A stretch of DNA of 64,000 nt from Cupriavidus necator. GTDB lineage: Bacteria > Pseudomonadota > Gammaproteobacteria > Burkholderiales > Burkholderiaceae. Position 1 is the stretch's first letter, and each line of letters starts with the position of its first letter. Shown piece after piece: positions 10,540 through 18,917 of the stretch. The DNA lies in the NCBI GenBank assembly GCA_022041995.1, contig CP074381.1, forward strand, positions 620,001 through 684,000, given 5' to 3'. A model generated the notes under the pieces. The model was given only the letters and a program-made list of their open reading frames with translations, did not search any database and was not told the DNA's origin. The position numbers and the translations under genes were made by a program.

Positions 10540-11281
10540 ATGATCCTGCTGGGCGTGGACTACCTGCGCACGCGCTGGCGCGGCCTGCTGCGGCTGGGCT
10601 GCCTGAGCGTGCTGCTGGGGTGGCCATGTTTGTCGTCGTCTCGGCCCGGGTGATACGGTTACGCACCTGGCGCCTGGCGGTAGCCGTGGGCGTGTTCGAG
10701 ATCGCGCTGGCCATCGCGAGAACGACGTGGTTGGCATGTTCCAGCCGGATTACCAGACTGAATCGCGCGCCTGGTGCCCGTCGACCGTGCAGGTGCGCAT
10801 CCGCAACTATGACCCCCGGGCGCCTGGACCGCTTCTGGACCGCCTACCGCCAGAACACCACCTACAACCTGACCGACCGCAACTGTTCCAGCACCGTCTC
10901 GCACGCGCTGGAAGCGGCGCTGGAAGGCGCGTCGGCCCGGTCTGGCGCCAGGCCAAGGGCTGGCGGCCGCTTTGGCGCCTGCTGACCATGCCGGAGTTGT
11001 GGGTGGCGGCGCAGATCCGCAAGCGCGCCAAGACCATGGCCTGGACGCCCGGCCTGACGCTGGACTACGCACGCGCGCTCAGCATGCTGGCCGATCCGCG
11101 GCCGTCCGGCTGGGCCAGCATGACCCGGCTGGCGCTGGGGCAGATGCGGCGCCAGCGCCAGGACTGGCGCGAGGCGGCGCGCACCCAGGCAGGCAATGCG
11201 GGCACCGGAGCCGTCGCAGGTGGCATCGACGCCACAAATGCTGGAAATGCCAGTAGTGTCAGACAGGCCGCGAGCGATTAA
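10540..11281 (+). pseudogene. membrane protein with HdeD-like start and DUF4105/Lnb-like domain, broken by four frame changes
   Basis: Read straight, no frame spans the locus, but a coherent protein emerges by moving between frames. It has an N-terminal membrane part (RWRGLLRLGCLSVLLG, then AMFVVVSARVIRLRTW). Next comes a DUF4105-like segment with DRFWTAYRQNTTYNLTDRNC and SSTVSHALEAALEG, then a helical tail with WRPLWRLLTMPELWVAAQIR. The breaks lie near 10618, 10718, 10815 and 10942. Three are explained by one missing G and one by an extra C in a C-run, so they may be sequence errors. The membrane part looks short for HdeD proteins, so a real deletion is also possible. A GGAAGGAGG ribosome-type sequence lies about 24 bases upstream of the proposed start. 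Family assignment is tentative. Confidence 0.5.
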
Positions 11282-11329
11282 GCTGGCAACCTTTGCTTAA
11301 ATCCATCGAGCCACAGGAGAGAAGTCATC

Positions 11330-11677
11330 ATGCCGAGCCAGCGAACCCTGATCCGAATTGCCGCCATCGCTGCGCTGGCGATGGCCTGCAGCGCGCATGC
11401 GCAGAGGCCGGATGGGGACAGCGCCGCCGCCGCCATCAATGAAGCGGTGCAGCAGGGCACCACGCCCTACCGTCCCGACCCGGCCGCAACGCCGGGCAGC
11501 ATCCAGTCGGACGAATGCCGCGCCCTGGCCGCGCAGATTGCCGAAGCGCCCAAGCGCGAATACCGCGCCACCCAGCCGGCCATCGAGACCGCCCAGGGCC
11601 GCATGATCCCGGAACTGGAGCGTGACCGGCCGAAGAAGTCGCTGCAGCAGGCGTACCGGGAGAAGTGCACGCAGTAA
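11330..11677 (+). CDS. secreted hypothetical protein
   Basis: This 115-residue protein has a signal peptide (MPSQRTLIRIAAIAALAMACSAHAQ, cleavage after AHA). The mature region is polar and of low complexity, with a conserved-looking core ECRALAAQIAEAPKREYRA. It ends in QQAYREKCTQ, so the mature part has two cysteines that could form a disulphide. ACAGGAGAGAAGTCATC upstream gives a strong ribosome site. I do not recognise the family beyond 'proteins found next to each other in Burkholderiaceae'. A terminator follows at 11724. Confidence 0.7.
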   Translation: MPSQRTLIRIAAIAALAMACSAHAQRPDGDSAAAAINEAVQQGTTPYRPDPAATPGSIQSDECRALAAQIAEAPKREYRATQPAIETAQGRMIPELERDRPKKSLQQAYREKCTQ

Positions 11678-11723
11678 GCCGCGCGCGGCCGGCCGCAGCG
11701 GGCCGCAGCCGGCAATACACCCC

Positions 11724-11752
11724 GCGGGCGGCACAGCCGCCCGCTCCTTTTT
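11724..11752 (+). terminator. rho-independent terminator after the secreted protein
   Basis: Stem GCGGGCGGC (11724-11732) / GCCGCCCGC (11736-11744) with loop ACA is followed by TCCTTTTTCC. It lies 46 bases past the stop at 11677. Confidence 0.85.
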
Positions 11753-11854
11753 CCGCCCAAGCATGCGAACTTCGAGCTGCTGATGAGCGAACCGCTGAAG
11801 AAGGCCTGCGCCAACCCCAATGACGAGGCTTTCGATCAAGCGCGGCGGGCCGGC

Positions 11855-12344
11855 TCAGCCGCGTCCGGCCGCCACGTAGGCGCCGGCCCGATGCAGTTCG
11901 CCCTCAGCCTGCTCCAGCGCGCGGATCGCGTCCTTGCCCTTGCGCGCAAGCAGCTGCTCGACCTGGGCTTCGACCACGGCCACGCCGGCGGTGACTGACG
12001 GGAAGAACGACGGGCTTTCCACCGAGAACAACAGCGTGCAGTCCGCCGCCAGCGCGATCGGCGCGACCGTGCTGTCGGTCAGCGCGATCACCTTGCAGCC
12101 ACACTCGCGCGCGGCCGCGGCGACGCGGATGCTTTCCTGCGAGTAGGGGCAAAGCGACCACCAGCACCGCATCCTTGGGCGCCAGGCCGCGCAGCTTCAT
12201 CTCCAGCGTGCCGGCATCGGCGCGGATCAGGTGCACCGTGCTGCGGAACAGCCGGTAGACATAATGGAAGGTGAACGCGATCGCGAAGCACGAGCGGAAA
12301 CCCGCCACATGCACGCACTCCGCCCCGGGCGGCTCAGGGGTCCC
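11855..12344 (-). pseudogene. RpiR/MurR-family regulator remnant (SIS domain only)
   Basis: The fragment encodes a sugar-isomerase (SIS) domain of the kind found at the C-terminus of RpiR regulators: CVHVAGFRSCFAIAFTFHYV, then EMKLRGLAPKDAVLVV, then CGCKVIALTDSTVAPIALAA and PSFFPSVTAGVAVVEA. The N-terminal helix-turn-helix half (about 80-100 residues) is absent; reading upstream meets a stop at 12345-12347 and then unrelated sequence. A frame change lies near 12158, inside TTTGCCCCTAC. The missing DNA-binding half cannot be explained by a base-calling slip, so this is a genuine 5'-truncated remnant. It marks a past rearrangement at the left edge of the pilus locus. Confidence 0.75.
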
Positions 12345-12532
12345 CTAAGTGACGGATAACGTCCGCCGTGTATCTCCTGAGCAGATCTCGGTAACGCCAC
12401 TGTCTGTTCGCTACAACGCCGGCCAACCGGCATCATATTTTCCTTACCCACTTAACAGATCGTGACTTACACTCCGCGCCATAACCTCCGGAATCTGGTC
12501 ATCCGGAACATAATTGGTATCGGAGCGCGAGC

Positions 12533-13060
12533 ATGGGACATAGAAGCCCGGCAGTGCGACACGGCGGGAGGGTCAACCCGTCGTTTCGGGTCATTGGGAA
12601 AGTTGGGGCAACCGGCAATCCATGCCGGGGTTGGCGCCTGCGCGGCGCCAGGGCAGCGCATGGCTTCACGCTGATCGAGGTGATGATCACCGTGGCAATC
12701 ATCGCCATTCTTGCCACTATCGCCTATCCTTCCTACACGCAATATGTCGTCCGCAGCAATCGCTCCGCGGCGCAGAGTTTCATTCTTGGCGTGGCCAACC
12801 AGCAGGAGCAGTACAGCCTCGACGCGCGTCAGTACGCCGCATCGATTGGCGCGCTGGGCGTCACCGTGCCTGCCGAAGTCTCGCGCAACTACAACGTTAC
12901 GCTGACCGCCGACAACACCGCTACACCGCCGTCCTACCTCGTAACGGCAACGCCCATCGGCGGGCAGTTGGTCAATGATGCGCAGTGCCTCAAGCTGACC
13001 GTCGACCAGACGGGCGCCAAAGGCATCAGTGGTCCCGGCCCTGTAGCCAACTGCTGGTGA
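12533..13060 (+). CDS. pilE: type IV pilin, PilE-like
   Basis: This pilin-like protein has a class III signal. The leader ends AAHG and the mature protein starts FTLIEVMITVAIIAILATIAY, with the essential Glu at position +5. About 131 mature residues carry two cysteines near the C-terminus (AQCLKL and the final CW), the usual disulphide loop. The start at 12533 gives a long 44-residue leader; GGAG is found about nine bases before it, but a shorter start cannot be excluded. It leads a row of minor-pilin genes on the same strand and should be a minor or initiating pilin, cleaved by PilD encoded elsewhere. Confidence 0.85.
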   Translation: MGHRSPAVRHGGRVNPSFRVIGKVGATGNPCRGWRLRGARAAHGFTLIEVMITVAIIAILATIAYPSYTQYVVRSNRSAAQSFILGVANQQEQYSLDARQYAASIGALGVTVPAEVSRNYNVTLTADNTATPPSYLVTATPIGGQLVNDAQCLKLTVDQTGAKGISGPGPVANCW

Positions 13061-13068
13061 ACGCGATC

Positions 13069-13563
13069 ATGGGCGCTTCCAAGCGGTTCTTCACAACAAG
13101 CGTGCTGGGATTGCCGGCGCGCCGGATCCTTGGCTTCACGCTGATCGAACTGATGGCGACTGTGATGATCGCAGCCATCCTGCTGTCGGTCGGCACACCG
13201 TATTTCCGTGAGTTCGTCGTCGGGCAACGGATACGGGCCGCCGCCTATGACCTGGCTTCAACCCTCACCTACGCGCGCAGCGAGGCGGTCAAGCGCAATG
13301 CCAGTGTCAGCATCGCGCCGGCGGCCGGCGGCTGGCAGAACGGCTGGACCGTGACGGCCGGCGCGGCCGTGCTGAGCCGGCATGAGGCGGTATCCGGGCT
13401 GACTGTGAGCGGCCCCGCCGGTGGCCTGGCCTACAACAGCAACGGGCGCCTGGCCGCATTGGCATCCCCGTTCGGTATTTCTGCGTCTGACAGCACCGCA
13501 ACGCCCCGCTGCGTCAGCGTTGAGCTGAGCGGCATGCCGACCAGTCAGACGGGAGCCTGCTGA
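13069..13563 (+). CDS. fimT: type IV pilus minor pilin, FimT/FimU (GspH) family
   Basis: This 164-residue pseudopilin has the prepilin cleavage site LG^FTLIELMATVMIAAILLSVG (Gly before Phe, Glu at +5). The GspH-like region follows: FREFVVGQRIRAAAYDLAST, then LTYARSEAVKRNASVSI. FimU/FimT proteins belong to the priming complex that starts pilus assembly with PilV, PilW, PilX and PilY1. The start is uncertain: ATG 13069 is used; a GTG at 13057 overlaps the pilE stop. Its stop overlaps the pilV start (TGATG), implying translational coupling. Confidence 0.85.
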   Translation: MGASKRFFTTSVLGLPARRILGFTLIELMATVMIAAILLSVGTPYFREFVVGQRIRAAAYDLASTLTYARSEAVKRNASVSIAPAAGGWQNGWTVTAGAAVLSRHEAVSGLTVSGPAGGLAYNSNGRLAALASPFGISASDSTATPRCVSVELSGMPTSQTGAC

Positions 13564-14150
13564 TGCGCAGCAATCTGCGATTCCAGCGCCGCGCCCGCGG
13601 CTTCGGCCTGATGGAGGCGCTCGTCACGCTGATCATCCTGCTGCTTGGCCTGTTGGGGCTGGTGAGCTTGATGCTGGCCAGCCAGCGGGCCGAGGCCGAG
13701 TCCTACCAGCGCGCGCAGGCGCTTATCCTGCTGCAGGATATGGTCGAACGCATCAATGGCAACCGCTCGGCTGCCGGGTGCTATGCCGTCACCACCGATC
13801 CAGCCAACGGAGTGCCTTACCTCGGTATTGGGGCGGGCGCGCTGCCGTCCTGCTCGCTCGGCACGGTGCAGGCCTATACCCTGGCCAACAGCGATCTTGC
13901 TGCATGGAGCAGGCTGCTTGCCGGCGCCAGCGAACTCAGCAGCACCAGCAACGTCGGCGCCATGGTTGGCGCCCGGGGATGTGTCAGCTTCAACCCAGTA
14001 TCGAACGTCTATGTCGTATCCGTTGCCTGGCAGGGCAAGAACAAGACCGCCGCGCCGGTGGCCGGTCTCGCGTGCGGCAAGGGACTGTACGGAGATGAAG
14101 CCCAGCGGCGCGTGGTAAGCGCCACGCTGCAGATCGCCAACCTCAACTGA
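13563..14150 (+). CDS. pilV: type IV pilus modification/minor pilin PilV
   Basis: This 195-residue minor pilin has the N-terminus RRARG^FGLMEALVTLIILLLG, with Glu at +5 of the mature protein and a long hydrophobic stalk. ILLQDMVERINGNRSAAGCY is the characteristic PilV segment after the stalk. The ATG overlaps the stop of fimT by one base. PilV bridges the minor pilins in the priming complex. Cys pairs in the globular part (CYAV, PSCSL, RGCVSF, LACGK) suggest disulphides. Confidence 0.88.
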   Translation: MRSNLRFQRRARGFGLMEALVTLIILLLGLLGLVSLMLASQRAEAESYQRAQALILLQDMVERINGNRSAAGCYAVTTDPANGVPYLGIGAGALPSCSLGTVQAYTLANSDLAAWSRLLAGASELSSTSNVGAMVGARGCVSFNPVSNVYVVSVAWQGKNKTAAPVAGLACGKGLYGDEAQRRVVSATLQIANLN

Positions 14151-14157
14151 TTGCTCC

Positions 14158-15213
14158 GTGACGACTTCTGCTTCCCTGCGCCCGTTGTCATCCATGCGCC
14201 GCCGCCAGGCGGGCATGTCGCTGGTGGAACTGATGGTGGCCATCGCCATAGGTCTTTTCTTGCTGGCGGGAATCACGGTGCTGATCAGCCAGCAAAGCAG
14301 CGCGCGCGCGGAACTGGACAAGTCGGCCCGCCAGATCGAGAGTGGCCGCTACGCCATCACCTTGTTGCAAGACGAGATCGAGCATGCCGGATACTACGGC
14401 CAGTATGGCAGCGCCATGACGGCGCCGACCGCCTTGCCGAACCCGTGCGCCACGGACAAGGACAGCCTCGATAAGGCCCTGGGATTGCCGCTGCAAGGCT
14501 ATGATGCCCCGGCGACCGTGCCGGCGCCGCTGTCTGCCTGCCTGGCCGATGCGGACCATGTACCGGGGACCGATATCCTGGTGACCCGCCGCCTGGACAC
14601 CGGGGATATCCTGGCCACGCCCGCCAATGCCGTTCCCGGCCAGGCCTACGTGCAGACCACGCCGAGCAGCAAGGTCACTGGCATTGGTCCGGACGCGACG
14701 CCCGCCACGCCGGGCACCTACACCCTGCTGCAAAAGAACGGCACCACGCCGGCCGGTTTGTGGCGCTACGTGCAGTCCATCTACTTCGTCAGCCCGTGTA
14801 GCAAGTACGCAGCCGGCGCCACCACCTGCACGGCCGCGGCCGACGGTGGCAAGCCGGTGCCGACGCTCAAGCGGCTGGACCTGAGCGCCGCGGGCGGCGT
14901 GCCGGTCTTCGTCATGACGCCGCTAGTCAATGGCATCCAGGACCTGCAGCTCGACTATGGGATCGACGGACTCAACACAGGGGCGCCGGCCGTGCCGTTC
15001 GTCACCGCGCCGGGGCTGGCCGACTGGCCCAATGTCATGGCGGTGCAGGTCAACCTGCTGGCACGCAATACCGAGCCGTCTATCGGCCAGTCCGACAAGA
15101 AGACCTACAGCATGGGGATGGCTGGCACCGCGGGGCCGTTCTCGGATGGCTATAAGCGCCACGTCTATACCGGGACCGTGCGCGTGATCAATCCCAGCAG
15201 CCGGAGAGAATGA
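14158..15213 (+). CDS. pilW: type IV pilus minor pilin PilW
   Basis: This 351-residue protein has the prepilin site RRRQAG^MSLVELMVAIAIGLFLL (Glu at +5) and the extended globular domain expected of PilW. It includes ESGRYAITLLQDEIEHAGYY, the typical segment right after the N-terminal helix. The start is GTG 14158, eight bases past the pilV stop; ATG 14194 would give a shorter leader of seven residues and is a fair alternative. The stop overlaps the pilX start (ATGA), so the two are coupled. It acts in the minor-pilin priming complex. Confidence 0.88.
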   Translation: MTTSASLRPLSSMRRRQAGMSLVELMVAIAIGLFLLAGITVLISQQSSARAELDKSARQIESGRYAITLLQDEIEHAGYYGQYGSAMTAPTALPNPCATDKDSLDKALGLPLQGYDAPATVPAPLSACLADADHVPGTDILVTRRLDTGDILATPANAVPGQAYVQTTPSSKVTGIGPDATPATPGTYTLLQKNGTTPAGLWRYVQSIYFVSPCSKYAAGATTCTAAADGGKPVPTLKRLDLSAAGGVPVFVMTPLVNGIQDLQLDYGIDGLNTGAPAVPFVTAPGLADWPNVMAVQVNLLARNTEPSIGQSDKKTYSMGMAGTAGPFSDGYKRHVYTGTVRVINPSSRRE

Positions 15214-15692
15214 AGATGCGGCGCACTGCAACGCCCAACTGGCGCAAGACGCACGCCGGCCTCAGCCTGGTGATGGGCCTGGTCATGTTGATCGTGCTGA
15301 CACTGCTGGTGGTCTCCGCCGTGCGCCTGGGCAACTCCAGCCTGCGCATCGTGGGCAACCAGCAGGCCAAGGCCGAGGCCAGCGCCGCGGCGCAGCAGGC
15401 CATCGAGAAAGTCGTCAGCACGGCGGCCAACTTCTATACGCCTGCCGCGCAGACCTTTGATATCGACGTCAACAATGACGGCGTGGCCGATTACACAGTA
15501 CAGACCGCGAAGCCGGCGTGCCTGCAGATGGCGCCGGCCGATGGCTACAGCTATGACTTCGCGGGTTCCGCCCCGCAGGATACCTATTGGGACGTGATGG
15601 CCGTTGCCACGGACAAGCGTGGCAGCGGTGTCTCCGTTACCGTGCACCAGGGCGTCAGGGTACGGATGGATTCGACTGCCACCTGCTCATAA
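15210..15692 (+). CDS. pilX: type IV pilus minor pilin/assembly protein PilX
   Basis: This 160-residue protein begins with the PilX N-terminal pattern HAGLSLVMGLVMLIVLTLLV, which has no Glu at +5, as is usual for PilX. It continues AVRLGNSSLRIVGNQQAKAEA. A soluble domain with two cysteines follows. ATG overlaps the pilW stop. It is placed directly before pilY1, as in Pseudomonas fimU-pilVWXY1. The product is thought to cap or prime pilus assembly with PilY1. Confidence 0.85.
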   Translation: MKMRRTATPNWRKTHAGLSLVMGLVMLIVLTLLVVSAVRLGNSSLRIVGNQQAKAEASAAAQQAIEKVVSTAANFYTPAAQTFDIDVNNDGVADYTVQTAKPACLQMAPADGYSYDFAGSAPQDTYWDVMAVATDKRGSGVSVTVHQGVRVRMDSTATCS

Positions 15693-15751
15693 GGGCGGCA
15701 GCGCGTGGACCAGAACAAAAGAGAACTTATCAGAATCGCCGGGGTTACGTG

Positions 15752-18700
15752 ATGTCAATGTTCCGACTCTTGCGGGGCTTCGTGCTGGCCGCGCTGGTGG
15801 TCATGCCTGTTGTCGGCCATTCCGACGACACGGATATCTTTGCCCCGTCGACGAGCACCGCCCAGGCGGCCCCCAACATCCTGTTTGTTCTGGACAACAC
15901 GGCGAACTGGTCCAAGGCCTCTCAGCAGTGGGTCGGTTCGCCGACCCAGGGGCAAGCCGAGCTGCTGGCCATCAAGAAATTCGTCGGGAGCCTGAAGAAG
16001 CCGACCAACGTTGGCCTCATGATGCTGACGGTCAACGGCTCCAGGCGAGATGGCGGGTACGTGCGATTCGGCATCCGCGACATGATGAACACCGCAAACA
16101 ACCAGGCCTTCCAGGCTATGCTTGCGGGCGTTGCGAGCGACAACAACGACTACAACGTCAACTCGCCTGACGAGAAGATCGACCAAAGCTCGGGCAGCTA
16201 CGCCAATGCCTTGTATGAGGCCTGGTTGTATCTGACAGGGGCGGAAAACAGCTGGGCGGGGATGGATCCGCTTGCGGACTACGCGGGCAACCCTGGCACC
16301 AGCAAGGACAACCTGACTACGTCGGCGATCGGCAAGCTTTCCAGCGGGTTTGCCTACAAGGGATCAGCCAACGGATCCGGATACAACAGCCCGCTGGGAG
16401 GCGGCTGCGCACAGACCTATATCATCTTTATCGGCAACAACCGGCAAGGTGTGATGCCGCCGGTGCCGGCGACCACGGATCCTGCCGTGACTACGCTGCG
16501 CAAGTACAACGTCTCGACCTCGCCGGATATCCAGTCGGCTTGGGCGCACTTCCTCAAGACGCGTCCGGATCTTGGCGTCAACACGACAGCAGCCACGAAC
16601 GGATCGGTCATGACGTTCACGATCGACGCCTACAACGCCCAGAGCAATCCGGACTTCACCACTATGATGAAGAACATGGCGAGGCAGGGCACGGAAACCA
16701 ACAGCGGCTACTTCCAGGCGGGCAGCGACGTGGAGCTGGAGACCGCGCTGAACAAGATCCGTGACCGGATCCTGGACACCAACTCCGTGTTCGCTTCCGT
16801 ATCGCTGCCGGTGTCGGTCAGCGTGCGGGGCACCTACCTGAACCAGGTCTACCTGGGCATGTTTCGTCCCGATGCCCTCTCGAAGCCGAACTGGGTCGGC
16901 AACCTGAAGCAGTACCAGCTGGGCGTGGATAAATCGACTACGCCCCCACCGTGTTCCTTGCCGATGCGCTGAATGCCGCGGTTGAGAACGCAAAGACCGG
17001 CTTCGTCAATCCCGATGTGACCAGCATCTGGACGACCGCCTCCACTTTCTGGGACGCCACAAACTACCCGGGCTCGCAGGGACGGGGCGGACCCTCGGAC
17101 GCGCCGGACGGCGATCTGGTCGAGAAGGGGGGGGCGGCGCAGTTCCTGCGCACAACGTTCAAGTCGAGCCAGGCAACCCGGCAGGTCTATACCTGTACCG
17201 GCACCTGCATCGCTGGTTCGCAGTTGAAGAGCACGCCGTTCAGTACGGCGAACAGCGATATCGTAGCGACAACATTAGGATTGCAGAGCACCGCGAACAA
17301 GGAGCCCGTGATCAACTGGGTGCGAGGCGGCAATACCCTGGTCGATGACCCGGCCGTCGCCAACCCTTCGCCGGCGCCGACCTACAATATCCGCGGTTTC
17401 GTCCACGGCGATGTGCTGCATTCACGTCCGGCGGTGATCAACTACAGCCGGACTGCCGACGATGTGGTGGTGTTCTACGGATCCAACGACGGCATGCTGC
17501 ACGCCGTCAAGGGCGGACCAGCCGGCAGCAGCGAACTCTGGAGCTTCATCCCTTCCGAGCATTTCCCAAAGTTTGCCCGCATGTATAACCATGATCCGGC
17601 CATTTCCTCGACATCGCCCAAGCCCTATTTTGTCGACGGCTCGGCAACGGTCTATACCTATTCAAGCAAGAGCGACGGCATCATCGATGCTTCACGCGGC
17701 GACAAGGCCTATCTGTTCCTGACCATGCGGCGCGGCGGCCGCTTCATCTACGCACTGGACGTAAGCGATCCCAGCGCGCCCAAGTTCCTGTGGAAGCGTA
17801 GCAATGCCAACAGCGATTCGACTGAACTTGGTCAGACCTGGTCGGATCTGCGCGTGGCCAAGGTGCGCACCAGCAACGATCCGGTGCTGATCTTCGGGCT
17901 GGGCTACGATCCGGACGCAAACGACCCGGTCGTCCAGACGCAGGCGAAGATGGGGCGCGGCGTGATGGTCCTGAACGCTCTCAGCGGCGAGGTCGTGTGG
18001 CAGGCCGGGCCTTCGGCCACGACCGGTGACAAAGGCTTGAACGTACCGGGTATGGCCTATGCGATGCCGGCCAACATGGCCATCATCGACTCTGACCGCG
18101 ATGGCTATATCGACCGGATCTATGCGGCCGATACCGGCGCCAACATCTGGCGCATCAACATCAGCGATGCAGACACCAAGAAGTGGACGGTGGGCCTGCT
18201 GGCTTCCCTGGGCGGTACCGGCGCAGATGCGCGCAAGTTTCTCTATGCGCCCGATGTCGTGCCGCCCCCCGTCGGGACGAATCCTGCCTATGACACCTTG
18301 CTGATCGGATCCGGCGACCGCGAGCATCCGTTTGATACCACCATTCGGAACCGCTACTACATGATCCGGGACAATCACGCGCTCAACGATCAGCGCGCCA
18401 CAGCGATTGCCGAGGGTGCGCTGGGGTCAAGCTCGGTGACTGACGGGCAACTCTATGATGCCACCGCCAACCTGGTGCAGCAGGGCACGACCGAGGAGCG
18501 GGCCCAGGCCAAGGCGGCCCTGACCGCGGCAAGCGGGTGGTATATCGTGCTGGGAGCCGGCGAGAAAGTCGTCAGTGGCTCGACCACTCTCTCGGGCACC
18601 GTGATGTTCGGCACCAACACTCCCAAGGCGGCTTCCGCAAACGTGTGCACCAGCGATCTGGGCATCGCCCGCATCTACCAGCTGAACTACCTCGATGGCT

Positions 18701-18917
18701 CCGCCACGGGCGAGCTCAACAAGACCACTGGCCTGACCAGCGACGACCGCTTCCAGGAACGCGCCGGCGGCGGGTATCCGCCCACGCCGGTGCCGGTGTC
18801 GGTGAGGATCGGCAACGATGACTACAACGTCGCCATCAGCGGCACGCAGGTGATCAGCCCCCCGGCCCTAAACTCGGCCGTCGTTATCGCATCTATTGGC
18901 GCAGGGGCATTGATTGA
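15752..18917 (+). pseudogene. pilY1: PilY1/PilC-type pilus tip adhesin, two frame changes as read
   Basis: PilY1 is the large tip-associated protein of type IV pili, acting in assembly, adhesion and surface sensing. The N-terminal half has a signal peptide (LLRGFVLAALVVMPVVGHS) and a von Willebrand A-like region starting NILFVLDNTANWSK. The C-terminal half is the PilC/PilY beta-propeller, with HGDVLHSRPAVINY and YGSNDGMLHAV. It carries a calcium-site loop DSDRDGYID, the position of the known Pseudomonas PilY1 calcium site. Frame breaks occur near 16932 (GATAAATC) and in the C6 run at 18858-18863. Adding one base at each restores a protein of about 1,055 residues that ends YRIYWRRGID at 18917. 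Both breaks look like base-calling losses. Corrected, the gene overlaps the nodT end by 25 bases, tail to tail. Confidence 0.85.

Noticed and set aside
11760..11840. Short coding remnant downstream of the 11.7 kb terminator on the plus strand
   Set aside because: Both strands give readable but unrecognisable peptides; there is no ribosome site and no support for either.
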